From Leucobacter ruminantium (GTDB lineage Bacteria > Actinomycetota > Actinomycetes > Actinomycetales > Microbacteriaceae): a stretch of DNA of 64,000 nt. Where the stretch lies: assembly GCF_017565705.1 (NCBI RefSeq), contig NZ_JAGDYL010000004.1, positions 110,223 through 174,222 on the forward strand, written 5' to 3'. Every line of letters starts with the position of its first letter. The first letter of the stretch is position 1. The position numbers and the translations under genes were made by a program. Positions 33,989 through 43,344 of the stretch are shown here, piece after piece. The notes under the pieces were generated by a model. The model ran no database searches and had not been told where the DNA came from. It saw only the letters and a program-made list of their open reading frames with translations.

Positions 33989-35122
33989 CTACCGGCCTTC
34001 GATGACCGCGAGTTCACGGTCGATGAACGCCTCGAGGCTCACCGCCTCGTATTCGGGCTGCTGCCAATCCTTCCCGTTCACGAGGGAGAGGGGGAGGCTG
34101 GAGAGCAGCTGCTCGTCGGTCGACTGCGGCTCGGAGTCCCGCTGCAGCCGCTCGTCGGGGGCCAGGCCGAGCACCCCGCGACCGGCCGTGAGATCCGTGG
34201 TGACCTCGGCGACGAAGCTCTCGAAGGCGCGGTACATGACGCACTCGCGCGCGGCGGTGTCGTCGGCGCCTCCCGCGCGCATGGCGATGACCATCAGCTC
34301 GGCGTCCTTGGGGCCTGCCGTGCCGGGTTCGGGGACGTTCTCGGCGCTCAGGAGCGCGCGATGCACGGCGTAGGCGGTCTCGGGTTGGGCGTCGACCTGG
34401 CAGGCCATGAAGTTCGCGGCCCTCGTCGAGTACTCGGTGTGGCCGGTCGCGCGGTCCAGCGCGGCGACCGGTACGATCTCGAGCGAGATGTCGCCCGCGG
34501 CGAGGCGCTCCTCGAGCATGTCGCCGTTCTCCTCCTCGAATGCGAGGCAATCGGTGCAGGCGTAGTCCACGTAGAGCGTGACGTGCACGGGGGCGCTCCC
34601 CGGAGCGGGGATGTACGCACCGCGCTCCTCGATCTCGCCGATCGGAGGGGTCTCGACCGCCTCCGTCGGCGAGGTGAAGACCACCCCTCCCGTTCCCATG
34701 TTCGCCGGCGCCCAGGTGTGCGGCAGCTCGAGTTCGGGCGATGCGCCGGAGGCACCGCGGCGCGCCGCCTCGCCGACGGCCGAGACCGCGATCCCTCCCG
34801 CGATGAGCGCTATCACGACGAAGATGCCGACCACGAGCTGGAAGATCGTGTTCACCCCGCCGATGATCATCGCCGCGACGGCGAAGCCCTTGCCGCGCTT
34901 GCCGTCGCGCCCGAGTTGGGACACCGCGATGAACGAGAGCACAAGACCCAGCAGCCCGATGATGAAGGAGGATACGAAGGCGAACACGGCGAGGCCGTTG
35001 AGCGGCGGCCGGGGTTGCGGCTGCGGGGCGTACGGTGCGGCGGGCGGGTGCGCGACGAGAGACGCGTATCGGGGCTGCTGCGGATCGGGGATCGTCGCGG
35101 GCATCTGCTGCTCGTCGCTCAT
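33989..35122 (-). CDS. DUF4190 membrane anchor fused to DsbA-like domain (second copy)
   Basis: 377 residues. Architecture equals the protein at 28364: Pro/Gln-rich N terminus, DUF4190 helices (FAFVSSFIIGLLGLVLSFIA, TIFQLVVGIFVVIALIAGGI), linker, and a DsbA-like domain from about residue 190 (VHVTLYVDYACTDCLAFEEE) with Cys-Thr-Asp-Cys as the redox pair. The expected cis-Pro segment is degenerate (LPLSLVNGKDW), so activity may differ. GAGGAGG precedes the ATG. The longer open frame upstream overlaps the thrC promoter and is unlikely. Confidence 0.85.
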   Translation of the reverse strand: MSDEQQMPATIPDPQQPRYASLVAHPPAAPYAPQPQPRPPLNGLAVFAFVSSFIIGLLGLVLSFIAVSQLGRDGKRGKGFAVAAMIIGGVNTIFQLVVGIFVVIALIAGGIAVSAVGEAARRGASGASPELELPHTWAPANMGTGGVVFTSPTEAVETPPIGEIEERGAYIPAPGSAPVHVTLYVDYACTDCLAFEEENGDMLEERLAAGDISLEIVPVAALDRATGHTEYSTRAANFMACQVDAQPETAYAVHRALLSAENVPEPGTAGPKDAELMVIAMRAGGADDTAARECVMYRAFESFVAEVTTDLTAGRGVLGLAPDERLQRDSEPQSTDEQLLSSLPLSLVNGKDWQQPEYEAVSLEAFIDRELAVIEGR

Positions 35123-35235
35123 GTGCGGGGACCTCCTCACGGTCCCGACCAGGCTATATCCGAGAGGGATCGCCGGGAATGTCAGCGGGGCCTGCAAGAA
35201 TGGTGCGGGCAGTCCACAACTCTGGAGGAGCATCG

Positions 35236-36675
35236 GTGAAGTACATCTCGACCCGCGGCGGCATGGAGCCGGCCCCCTACAGCGCGATCCTGCTGGAGGG
35301 GCTCGCAACCGACGGCGGGCTCGTCGTTCCCGAGACGGTGCCGCAGGTCTCCGCCGAGCAGATCGAGGCGTGGCGATCCCTCGACTACGCGGATCTGGCC
35401 ACCGAGATCCTGAGCCTCTACGCGACCGATATCCCGCGCGACGACCTCGCGCGCATGTGCCGCGCCGCCTACAGCGCCGACAACTTCGTGGACGAGGCGA
35501 TCGTGCCGGTCTCGCCGCTCGCCGGGCCCGACACCGGCATCTCGCTCGTCGGCCTCTCCGAGGGGCCGACGCTCGCCTTCAAGGACATGGCGATGCAGTT
35601 CCTCGGGCAGGCGCTCGAATACGCGCTCGAGAAGAACGACCGCGCGCTCAACATCATCGGGGCGACCTCGGGCGACACCGGTTCCGCCGCCGAGTACGCG
35701 CTCCGGGGCAAGCACGGCATCGCCGTGTTCATGCTCTCGCCGCAGGGGCGCATGAGCGAGTTCCAGCGGGCGCAGATGTACTCGCTCACCGACGACAACA
35801 TCCACAACATCGCCGTCGCCGGCGTCTTCGACGACTGCCAGAACCTCGTGAAGGCCCTCTCGGGCGACCTCGAGTTCAAGCGCGCCCATGAGCTGGGCAC
35901 GGTCAATTCGATCAATCTCGGCCGCATCAGCGCCCAGATGGTCTACTACTTCTGGGCCTGGTTGCGCACCACCGACGCGGTGGCCGAAGCCGAGCGCGCG
36001 GCCTTCGAGGTCTCGTTCACGGTGCCCTCGGGCAACTTCGGCAACATCCTCTCCGGGCACCTGGCGAAGGCCATGGGGCTGCCGATCCGCAGACTCGTGC
36101 TCGCCGCCAACGAGAACAACGTGCTCGACGAGTTCTTCCGCACCGGCGTCTACACGCCGCGCACGGCGGCCGAGACGCACGCGACGTCGAGCCCCTCGAT
36201 GGACATCTCGAAGGCCTCGAACCTCGAGCGCTTCGTCTTCGACCTCCTCGGGCGCGATCCCGAGCGGCTCGCCGCCGCCTGGCGCGAGCTCGACGAGACC
36301 GGGAGCATCGACTTCTCCGCGGATCTGCCTCGCTTCGAGGCAGAGTTCGGCTTCCAGAGCGGCACGAGCACGCACGCCGACCGCGTCGCGACCATCCGCT
36401 CGGTGTTCGAGGGCAGCGGCGTGCTCATCGACCCGCACACGGCCGACGGCGTGAAGGTCGCCCGCGAGTACGCCGAGCCCGGCGTGCCCATGCTCGTGCT
36501 CGAGACGGCGAAGCCCGCGAAGTTCCCCGACATCGTGCTCGAGGCGACCGGCGAGCGCGTCGGCATGCCCGAGCACCTGGCCGGGTTGCTCGAGCTGCCG
36601 CAGCACGTCACCGAGATGGATGACGACGAGGCGGAGCTGCGCGACTTCATCGCGACGCGAGCCGTGCACCGCTGA
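35236..36675 (+). CDS. thrC: threonine synthase
   Basis: 479 residues, the long bacterial/fungal type of PLP-dependent threonine synthase, converting O-phosphohomoserine to threonine. MKYISTRGGMEPAPYSAILL is the characteristic N terminus; the PLP Lys is in GPTLAFKDMAMQFLG near residue 118; IIGATSGDTGSAAEYALRG and VPSGNFGNILSGHLAKAMGL bind the PLP phosphate. The GTG start has GGAGGAG 6 nt upstream. Elsewhere thrC often sits with hom and thrB, but here it stands alone. Confidence 0.95.
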   Translation: MKYISTRGGMEPAPYSAILLEGLATDGGLVVPETVPQVSAEQIEAWRSLDYADLATEILSLYATDIPRDDLARMCRAAYSADNFVDEAIVPVSPLAGPDTGISLVGLSEGPTLAFKDMAMQFLGQALEYALEKNDRALNIIGATSGDTGSAAEYALRGKHGIAVFMLSPQGRMSEFQRAQMYSLTDDNIHNIAVAGVFDDCQNLVKALSGDLEFKRAHELGTVNSINLGRISAQMVYYFWAWLRTTDAVAEAERAAFEVSFTVPSGNFGNILSGHLAKAMGLPIRRLVLAANENNVLDEFFRTGVYTPRTAAETHATSSPSMDISKASNLERFVFDLLGRDPERLAAAWRELDETGSIDFSADLPRFEAEFGFQSGTSTHADRVATIRSVFEGSGVLIDPHTADGVKVAREYAEPGVPMLVLETAKPAKFPDIVLEATGERVGMPEHLAGLLELPQHVTEMDDDEAELRDFIATRAVHR

Positions 36676-36808
36676 TCCCTCGCGGCGGGCCGGCGCTCGC
36701 GCGTCGACGGCGGCGATCGTGCGTCCGACCGGAGCCCGGAGGTTCGCGGACACCGATGTCGGCGGCACCCTCTATGGTGGTTCCTACGACATCAACAGGG
36801 AGGTGCCG

Positions 36809-37993
36809 ATGTTCGGCGGGAGACGGCTGCGAGAGCTGAACGCTCGGATGAACGATCTCGAGGTGCGCGCGGGCACGCGCGGACGCGGCGGCTCCGACGG
36901 GCTGGCCGAGTCCTCTCGGGCCCGCAGGGCCTGGGGCGACTCGTTCGGGCTGCTCGCGACGCGCGCGCTGCAGATCATCGTCGTGCTCGTGCTCACGACG
37001 GTCGTGGTGATCGGTCTGCGCACGCTGAGCACCGTCGTGATCCCCATCCTGCTCGCCCTGATCTTCGCGAGCACGTTCGCCCCGGTGATGGGGTGGCTGC
37101 GAGCCCGCATCCCCGCGGCGCTCGCCACGGTACTCGTGCTGCTCACGATCGTGCTGCTGCTCACGGCCGTCGGCTGGCTCATCGTGTGGGCGGTGAAGGA
37201 TCAGTGGGACGACCTCTCGACCCAGGCGCAGGACGGCTTCGCCCAGGTGCTCGACTGGGTGAAGACGCTGCCGTTCGCGCCCGACCACGAGCAGCTGATG
37301 GAGTGGCGCGACACCATCGTCGACTTCCTGACGAGCTCGCAGTTCGGTTCGGGCGCGCTCGCGGGTGTCGGCGTGGTCACCAACTTCATCACCGGCTTCG
37401 TGCTCATGGTCGTGGTGCTGTTCTTCTTCCTGAAAGACGGGCCGCAGATCTGGCGCTTCCTGCTGCGTCCCTTCGAGGGAGCGGCGCTGGCCCGCGCGGA
37501 GCGCGCGGGCGCGAAGACGGTCGACACGCTCGGCCACTACGTGCGCGGCACCGCATCGGTGGCTGCGGTCGACGCCATCGGCATCGGCATCGGCCTCGTC
37601 ATCCTGCAGGTCCCGCTCGCGCTGCCGCTCGCCGTGCTCGTGTTCGTGCTCGCGTTCATCCCGATCGTGGGTGCGACCCTCGCAGGCATCCTCGCCGCGC
37701 TCGTCGCCCTCGTCGCGAACGGTCCGCTGAGCGCCGTGCTCGTCGTGGGCGTCGTGGTGCTCGTCAACCAGCTCGAGGGCAACTTCCTGCAGCCCGTGCT
37801 CATGGGGCGCGCGCTGAAGCTGCACTCGCTCGTCATCCTGCTCGCCCTGACCATCGGCACCGTGCTGAGCGGCGTGCTCGGTGCCGTGCTCGCCGTGCCG
37901 ATCGCCGCGGTCGCGTGGGGCGTCATCCAGGTCTGGGACGGCCCAGATCTCCCCGCGAAGCCCTTCCGGCCGAAGCCGGGCGAGACCGACTGA
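36809..37993 (+). CDS. AI-2E family transporter
   Basis: 394 residues, 7-8 membrane segments in the pattern of the AI-2E/PerM (UPF0118) family: a hydrophilic N-terminal 50 residues, a pair of helices (IVVLVLTTVVVIGLRTLSTV onwards), a cytoplasmic helical loop, then FVLMVVVLFFFLKDGPQIWR and FIPIVGATLAGILAALVALV, NQLEGNFLQPVLMGRALKLH being the strongest family signature. Members export autoinducer-2 or exchange ions; substrate here unknown. AGGGAGG precedes the ATG. Confidence 0.88.
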   Translation: MFGGRRLRELNARMNDLEVRAGTRGRGGSDGLAESSRARRAWGDSFGLLATRALQIIVVLVLTTVVVIGLRTLSTVVIPILLALIFASTFAPVMGWLRARIPAALATVLVLLTIVLLLTAVGWLIVWAVKDQWDDLSTQAQDGFAQVLDWVKTLPFAPDHEQLMEWRDTIVDFLTSSQFGSGALAGVGVVTNFITGFVLMVVVLFFFLKDGPQIWRFLLRPFEGAALARAERAGAKTVDTLGHYVRGTASVAAVDAIGIGIGLVILQVPLALPLAVLVFVLAFIPIVGATLAGILAALVALVANGPLSAVLVVGVVVLVNQLEGNFLQPVLMGRALKLHSLVILLALTIGTVLSGVLGAVLAVPIAAVAWGVIQVWDGPDLPAKPFRPKPGETD

Positions 37994-38015
37994 CGTCACG
38001 AAAGGCGTATCCCGC

Positions 38016-38426
38016 ATGCGACTCCTCTTCCAGATCGTCTCCCAGGTGGTGCTCTCGGCCATCGCGCTCGTGGTCGCGCACTTCGCGCTGCCCGGCTTCG
38101 AGCTGCACATCGGCGGCTTTCTCACAGCGGTCGCGGTGTTCGCCGTCGCGCATGCCGTGCTCGGTCCGTTCGTGCTGAACATCGCGCAGCGCTACGCCGC
38201 GCCCCTCGCGGGCGGCGTCGGGCTCGTCGCGACGCTGCTCGCGCTCTGGGTCGCGACGCTGTTCAAGGGCGGCATCGAGATCCGCGGTGTCGAGACCTGG
38301 GTGCTCGCCCCCATCATCGTGTGGGTGATCACCGCGCTCGGCGGCTGGATCTTCATGGCCTTCGTCATCGAGAAGCGGCTGAAGCGCCGCGAGACCGAGA
38401 AGGCGATGAACCGGGTGAAGCGCTGA
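38016..38426 (+). CDS. phage-holin-family (4-TM) small membrane protein
   Basis: 136 residues with four hydrophobic helices and a basic C-terminal tail (EKRLKRRETEKAMNRVKR). This matches the mycobacterial four-TMS phage holin family, but such chromosomal copies occur without phage genes and are membrane proteins of unknown role. Nothing around it is phage-related. 22 nt after the AI-2E-type gene, probably the same operon. Confidence 0.75.
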   Translation: MRLLFQIVSQVVLSAIALVVAHFALPGFELHIGGFLTAVAVFAVAHAVLGPFVLNIAQRYAAPLAGGVGLVATLLALWVATLFKGGIEIRGVETWVLAPIIVWVITALGGWIFMAFVIEKRLKRRETEKAMNRVKR

Positions 38427-38452
38427 GCGCCCCGGACGCAGCGGGCGCAGGG

Positions 38453-39124
38453 GTGGCGGGCGCGGTGGACGGCGTGGGCGCGGTGCTCGAAGCCACGGGC
38501 GTCTCCGTCGAGATCGACGGCGCCGAGTTGCTGCCCGAGACCTCCGTCACGCTCACTCGCGGCGCCTGCGTCGCGGTGCGCGGGCCGAACGGCGCAGGCA
38601 AGACGACGCTGCTGCGCGTGCTCGCGGGGCGGATGCGCCCGAACCGCGGCCGCGCCGAGCTCTTCGGTCGTCGGCTCGACGAGCGCGACCGCGAGGTGCG
38701 CCGGCACATCGCCGCCCTGATCGAACCGCCGACGCTCTACCCCGATCTGACAGTGAGGGATCAGCTCGCGCTCGTCGAGGCGGCGTGGGAGGGCGAGGCC
38801 GAGGGTGCTGCATGGCACGGTTTCGGCAGCGGCGCGATCGACCGCTTCGGCATCGCCGCGCTCGCGACGCGCTTCCCGAACGAGCTGTCGAGCGGGCAGC
38901 GGCAGCTCGTCTCGCTCGCGGTGACGTTCGCGCGACCCGCTTCGGCGCTGCTGCTCGACGAGCCGGAACAGCGGCTGGACCCCGATCGGCGATCCCTCGT
39001 CGCCGAAGCGGTCCTCGAGGCACGCGACGGCGGGGCCGCGGTCGCATTCGCGTCGCACGACGCGGAGCTCGTCGCGCGGGTGGCGGGTTCCGACGTGCTC
39101 GTCGGGGGAGCGAGTTCGGCGTGA
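38453..39124 (+). CDS. ABC transporter ATP-binding protein
   Basis: 223 residues with one nucleotide-binding domain: Walker A RGPNGAGKTTLLRVL, signature LSSGQRQLVSLAVTF, Walker B ALLLDEPEQRLDP, and switch His ASHDAEL. The Q-loop region is LIEPPTLYPDLTVRDQ. The start is uncertain: no ATG exists, the GTG at 38453 is taken, other GTGs follow at 38465 and 38474, and a CTG overlaps the previous stop. It overlaps the membrane partner gene by 4 nt (GTGA). Confidence 0.85.
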   Translation: MAGAVDGVGAVLEATGVSVEIDGAELLPETSVTLTRGACVAVRGPNGAGKTTLLRVLAGRMRPNRGRAELFGRRLDERDREVRRHIAALIEPPTLYPDLTVRDQLALVEAAWEGEAEGAAWHGFGSGAIDRFGIAALATRFPNELSSGQRQLVSLAVTFARPASALLLDEPEQRLDPDRRSLVAEAVLEARDGGAAVAFASHDAELVARVAGSDVLVGGASSA

Positions 39125-40740
39125 ACCGCAGCGCCGTCCGCGTCGTGCTGCGCCGCCGAGGCGCGCGCTTCGACGTCGGCGACGCGTCGTACCCCGTCTA
39201 CATCGCGATCATGCTCGTGATCATCGTGGTCGCCCCGATCGTGCGAGCCGGGCTGCTCTGGCTGCGAGCCGAGTTGCCCGCGACATCCGGCGTGGCCGCT
39301 GGGGGCGAGGGGCCTCTATCCGCCGTCGCCCCCGTGCTCACCGTGGCGACGGCCCTGCTCTGTCTCGCCGGCTCGAGGATCGGACCCGCCCGCGCCGGCC
39401 TGCCGCAGCTCGACCTGCTGCACGTGACTCCGGTGTCCAGGGCACGTCTCCTCGGTCCCTCGGTCGCGCGGTGGCTCGGCGTGGGCGCGCTCGTCGGAGT
39501 GCTCGCGGCGGCCGTGGCCGTCGCCGCCCGGGCGCTGCGCGGCGAGTTCGACGTCGGCCTCGCGGTGGCGCTGCCGCTCGCCCTCGCCTCGATCGGTCTG
39601 CTGGCCGCGGCGGCGCCGCTCGTCGGCCAGCTCAGCCCCCGCGCACGCGCACTCGCGGCCCTGCTGCTCGGTGCGCTCGCGGCGGCGCAGTTGTGGGCCG
39701 CGCGGGCGCTCGACGGTGCGGGGCTCGCCGACCCCTGGTCGATCGCCGCGCGACTGCTGAGCGATGCGTCGACCCAGCCGCTGCTCGCGGTCGTGCCGGT
39801 GGCTGCGGCGGTCGCGATGATCGCCTGGACCCCCGCGATCGCCGCGCGCCTGCGCTGGGAGGCGCTGCGCGAGCAGGCGCTGCGCTGGGATACCGTGCAG
39901 ACCCTCGTCGTCGCGGGCGACCCGAGCGCCGGGCTCGCCCGCCTCGGGGCTCCGGTGCGGTGGGGGAGGCGCATCCGGTTCCGCCCCGGCCGCGGTCTCA
40001 CGGGCGCGATCGCGGCGAGGGATCTGCTCGGCGTCGTCCGCGCTCCCGGCCGAAGCCTGCTCGCGCTCGGAGGTGCGAGCGCCGCCGGCGCTCTGTGGGC
40101 CGCGGCGCTCGGCGCATTCGATCCCTCGTCGATCCCCGCGGCCTCGGCCGAGGGGCGCTTCCTGCTGCCGTATGTCGGCTCGGCCCTGCTCGGCGCCGCG
40201 TCGCTCCTGCTCGCGTATCTGTCGAGCTCGGCCTGGTGCCGAGGCATGGCTGCCGCGGCGCAGGGGAGCGGTTCGCCGCCGCTGCTCCCGGTCTCGCCGG
40301 CGTCGCTCATCGCGCGACACCTCGTCGTTCCGGCGGTGCTGACCGCGGTGGCGCTCGGGGCGGGCGCGTTGCTGGGGACGGCCGCAGGCGGTCTCATCGG
40401 GCCGCACGTCCGGTTGGCGCCGCTCGTGCTGCTCTCCGCGGTCCTCGTCGCCGGGGTGGTCGTCGCCATGCGGGCGGCCGCCGTGTTGAAGGGCACCATC
40501 CCCCTGCGGCTGCTCGCGCCGGTGCCGACGCCCGCTGGCGACATGGCGGGCGTCAACGTGCTGATGTGGACGCTCGACGGCCCCATCGCCGTGCTCTTCC
40601 TCGGGGCGGCGCTCGGCGTCGTGTGGGCTCTCGCCTGCGCCGCGTCGCTCGCTCCGCTCGGCGCGGCGCTCGTCACCTGCGCGGTGCTCGCGTGCGGGCT
40701 GCTGTGGGCTCGGGTCAGGCTCGGCAGGTCCGTGCACTGA
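39121..40740 (+). CDS. multi-pass membrane protein, likely ABC permease partner
   Basis: 539 residues, about 10-12 hydrophobic segments, Ala/Leu/Val-rich, with a Cys-poor cytoplasmic loop near residues 240-300. It follows the ATP-binding gene directly with GTGA overlap, so the two should form an ABC-type transporter or exporter of unknown substrate. No conserved motif names a substrate. Not similar to a characterised permease that I can recognise. Confidence 0.7.
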   Translation: MNRSAVRVVLRRRGARFDVGDASYPVYIAIMLVIIVVAPIVRAGLLWLRAELPATSGVAAGGEGPLSAVAPVLTVATALLCLAGSRIGPARAGLPQLDLLHVTPVSRARLLGPSVARWLGVGALVGVLAAAVAVAARALRGEFDVGLAVALPLALASIGLLAAAAPLVGQLSPRARALAALLLGALAAAQLWAARALDGAGLADPWSIAARLLSDASTQPLLAVVPVAAAVAMIAWTPAIAARLRWEALREQALRWDTVQTLVVAGDPSAGLARLGAPVRWGRRIRFRPGRGLTGAIAARDLLGVVRAPGRSLLALGGASAAGALWAAALGAFDPSSIPAASAEGRFLLPYVGSALLGAASLLLAYLSSSAWCRGMAAAAQGSGSPPLLPVSPASLIARHLVVPAVLTAVALGAGALLGTAAGGLIGPHVRLAPLVLLSAVLVAGVVVAMRAAAVLKGTIPLRLLAPVPTPAGDMAGVNVLMWTLDGPIAVLFLGAALGVVWALACAASLAPLGAALVTCAVLACGLLWARVRLGRSVH

Positions 40741-40904
40741 GTCGGCGCGACACCCGTACGATCGGGTCCAGAATGGGCACCGATCGGCGTGATCATGCGG
40801 GACACACCCGGGAGTCGCGCCCCGATTTTGCGTAGGCCGCGAGCATATGTCAAGATATACGAGTTGCCAGCGCAGCAGAGAGATCGAAAGCGCGAAGCAG
40901 CTCC

Positions 40905-40977
40905 GGCCCCATCGTATAGCGGCCTAGTACTCCGCCCTCTCACGGCGGCAACGCGGGTTCGAATCCCGCTGGGGTCA
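40905..40977 (+). tRNA. tRNA-Glu (anticodon CTC)
   Basis: Folds as a full cloverleaf: acceptor GGCCCCA/TGGGGTC plus discriminator A, D arm with TAGCGGCCTAGTA, anticodon stem CCGCC/GGCGG with loop carrying CTC, and T arm GCGGG TTCGAAT CCCGC. The 3' CCA is not encoded (ACC then G). It is followed by an intrinsic terminator. Confidence 0.95.
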
Positions 40978-40986
40978 CCGGATAGC

Positions 40987-41022
40987 GAAAGCCTCACCTT
41001 CGGGTGGGGCTTTCGTCGTTTT
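40987..41022 (+). terminator. intrinsic terminator after tRNA-Glu
   Basis: GAAAGCCTCACC TTCG GGTGGGGCTTTC forms a 12-bp stem (one G-T pair) with a UUCG tetraloop, followed by a GTCGTTTT tail. Confidence 0.93.
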
Positions 41023-41117
41023 CGGGGAGGGGCGCCGCGCCGGAGCCGCCGGAGTAAGCTGGAAGGGTATGGCCCGGAGCCTCCGGGCAGACAGACTGGC
41101 ACGAAGAGGAGCGCCCT

Positions 41118-42179
41118 GTGACCCGCACCATCAAGCTCGCCGTCATCCCCGGTGACGGCATCGGACCCGAGGTCATCGAGCAGGCGAACCGCGTACTCGA
41201 CGCGGCGCTCGCCGGCGGCGAAGTCGCCCTCGATCGCACGGAGTTCAAGCTGGGTGCCGATCGCTTCCTCGAGACGGGCGACACGCTGCCCGAGGCCGAG
41301 CAGGCCGCGATCGCCGAACACGACGCCATCCTCTTCGGCGCCGTCGGAGGCGTGCCGGGCGACCCTCGGTTGAAGAACGCGAACATCGAGCGGGGCCTGC
41401 TGCTGAAGCTCCGCTTCGACTTCGAGCACTACGCGAACGTGCGCCCCTGCACCCTGTTCCCGGGCGTGGAGTCGACGCTGAAGCAGCCGGGAGACGTCGA
41501 CTTCGTCGTGGTGCGCGAGGGCACCGAGGGCCCCTACGCGGGCAACGGCGGGCGCCTGCGCCCCGGCACCCCGGCCGAGGTCGCCACCGAGGTGTCGGTC
41601 AACACCGCGTTCGGCATCGAGCGCGTCGTGCGCTACGCGTTCGAGACCGCGCAGAGCCGGCCGCGCAAGAAGCTCACCTGGGTGCACAAGACCAACGTGC
41701 TCGTGCACGCGGGCGCCACCTGGCAGCGCATCGTGCAGACGGTCGCCGCCGAGTACCCGGAGATCGCGGTCGACTACATGCATGTCGACGCCGCGACGAT
41801 CTTCATGGTGCAGGATCCCTCGCGCTTCGATGTCATCGTGACTGATAACCTGTTCGGAGACATCCTTACGGACCTGGCCGGCGCCATCGGCGGCGGCATC
41901 GGGCTCGCAGCCAGCGGCAACATCAATCCCGACGGCACGTTCCCGAGCATGTTCGAGCCCGTTCACGGCTCTGCGCCCGACATCGCTGGGCAGCAGAAGG
42001 CGGACCCGACCGCGGCGATCCTCTCCGCAGCCCTCATGCTCGACCACCTCGGTCTGACCGCGGATGGCGATCGCGTGCGCGCCGCCGTCCGAGCAGACCT
42101 CGCCACCCGCGGAGCCGCGACGCGCCCCACGGCCGAGATCGGCGACGCCGTGATCGCCCAGCTGCCGCAGCGCGGCTGA
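41118..42179 (+). CDS. leuB: 3-isopropylmalate dehydrogenase
   Basis: 353 residues. Catalyses the NAD-dependent oxidative decarboxylation of 3-isopropylmalate in leucine synthesis. [17 protein letters not shown] begins the fold; [14 protein letters not shown], the signature [20 protein letters not shown] and [20 protein letters not shown] (Mg and NAD binding) are all intact. The GTG start has AGAGGAGCGCCC upstream. ilvE follows 55 nt later. Confidence 0.95.
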   Translation: MTRTIKLAVIPGDGIGPEVIEQANRVLDAALAGGEVALDRTEFKLGADRFLETGDTLPEAEQAAIAEHDAILFGAVGGVPGDPRLKNANIERGLLLKLRFDFEHYANVRPCTLFPGVESTLKQPGDVDFVVVREGTEGPYAGNGGRLRPGTPAEVATEVSVNTAFGIERVVRYAFETAQSRPRKKLTWVHKTNVLVHAGATWQRIVQTVAAEYPEIAVDYMHVDAATIFMVQDPSRFDVIVTDNLFGDILTDLAGAIGGGIGLAASGNINPDGTFPSMFEPVHGSAPDIAGQQKADPTAAILSAALMLDHLGLTADGDRVRAAVRADLATRGAATRPTAEIGDAVIAQLPQRG

Positions 42180-42234
42180 GACCCGCAGCGCCGGGCAGCC
42201 GCTCCATCTTCTTCGACCGCGAGAGAGTACCCCA

Positions 42235-43341
42235 ATGACCGACCTTGCCTTCACCATCACCGAAGCCGACCGGCTGCCCGACGCCGAGCGCGCAGCGATC
42301 CTCGCCGATCCCGGCTTCGGCAACCACTTCACCGACCACATGGTGTCGATCGTCTGGACCCGCGAGGCCGGGTGGCACGACGCCGAGGTCGTGCCCTACG
42401 GCCCGATCCCCATGGATCCTGCGTCGTCGGTGCTGCACTACGGGCAGGAGATCTTCGAGGGGCTGAAGGCGTACCGCAGGCCCGACGGTTCGATCGTCAC
42501 CTTCCGCCCGGAGGCCAACGCGCGCCGCCTGAACGAGTCGGCGGAGCGTCTGGCATTGCCGCACATCCCGGAGAGCCTCTTCACCGAGGCGATCCGTCAG
42601 CTCGTGCGGATCGATGCCGACTGGGTCCCGGGCGGCGCCGACCAGAGCCTGTACCTGCGCCCGTTCATGATCGCCGATGAGAGCTTCCTCGGCGTGCGCG
42701 CTGCGGAGCGTGCGCGCTTCCTGGTGATCGCGAGTCCCGCGGGAGCCTACTTCACGGGCGGCGTGAAGCCCGTCTCGATCTGGCTGTCCTCCGATCTCGC
42801 CCGCGCCGGTCGCGGCGGCACGGGCGCCGCGAAGTGCGGCGGCAACTACGCCTCCTCGCTGCTGCCCACACGCATCGCCGCCGAGAACGGCTGCGCCCAG
42901 GTGCTGTTCACCGATTCGGCGACCGAGGACACGATCGACGAGCTCGGCGGCATGAACCTGTTCCTCGTGCGCTCCGACGGCACGCTGCTCACGCCGCGGC
43001 TGAACGGGAACATCCTCGACGGCATTACCCGTCGCAGCCTGATCCAGCTGGCCGAGGATCGCGGCCTGCGCGTCGAGGAGCGCGACATCACCGTGCGCGA
43101 GTGGGCCGAGGGCGTCGCCGACGGCTCGATCGTCGAGGCGTTCGCCTGCGGTACGGCCGCGGTGATCACCCCGATCCAGCGGCTGGTCGGCGACAACGGT
43201 CTCCTCGTCGATTTCGGCGACACGGCTCCGGGCGAGCTGACGATGTCGTTGCGCGAGGAGTTGACCGGCATCCAGACCGGCATCCGCGAGGATCGGCACG
43301 GCTGGCTCGACGCGATCGCTCCGGCTCCCGCGGAGGTCTGA
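42235..43341 (+). CDS. ilvE: branched-chain amino acid aminotransferase
   Basis: 368 residues, fold-type IV PLP aminotransferase of the longer actinobacterial/eukaryotic BCAT type. The PLP Lys is in TGAAKCGGNYASSLLPTRIA near residue 203; VLHYGQEIFEGLKAYRRPDG near residue 65 and VAEAFACGTAAVITPI-type block (here VEAFACGTAAVITPI) are signatures. It performs the last step of leucine, isoleucine and valine synthesis and fits with leuB upstream. Next gene starts 3 nt after its stop. Confidence 0.95.
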   Translation: MTDLAFTITEADRLPDAERAAILADPGFGNHFTDHMVSIVWTREAGWHDAEVVPYGPIPMDPASSVLHYGQEIFEGLKAYRRPDGSIVTFRPEANARRLNESAERLALPHIPESLFTEAIRQLVRIDADWVPGGADQSLYLRPFMIADESFLGVRAAERARFLVIASPAGAYFTGGVKPVSIWLSSDLARAGRGGTGAAKCGGNYASSLLPTRIAAENGCAQVLFTDSATEDTIDELGGMNLFLVRSDGTLLTPRLNGNILDGITRRSLIQLAEDRGLRVEERDITVREWAEGVADGSIVEAFACGTAAVITPIQRLVGDNGLLVDFGDTAPGELTMSLREELTGIQTGIREDRHGWLDAIAPAPAEV

Positions 43342-43344
43342 GGC

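Noticed and set aside
38016..38426. Holin-like gene as a sign of a prophage
   Set aside because: No capsid, portal, terminase, integrase or lysin gene nearby; single chromosomal members of this family are common.
40741..40904. Small RNA upstream of tRNA-Glu
   Set aside because: No promoter/terminator pair is clear; it probably holds the tRNA promoter only.
39198..42341. Long minus-strand frame across the ABC permease, tRNA-Glu and leuB
   Set aside because: It runs through a tRNA gene and antisense to conserved enzymes, so it is not coding.
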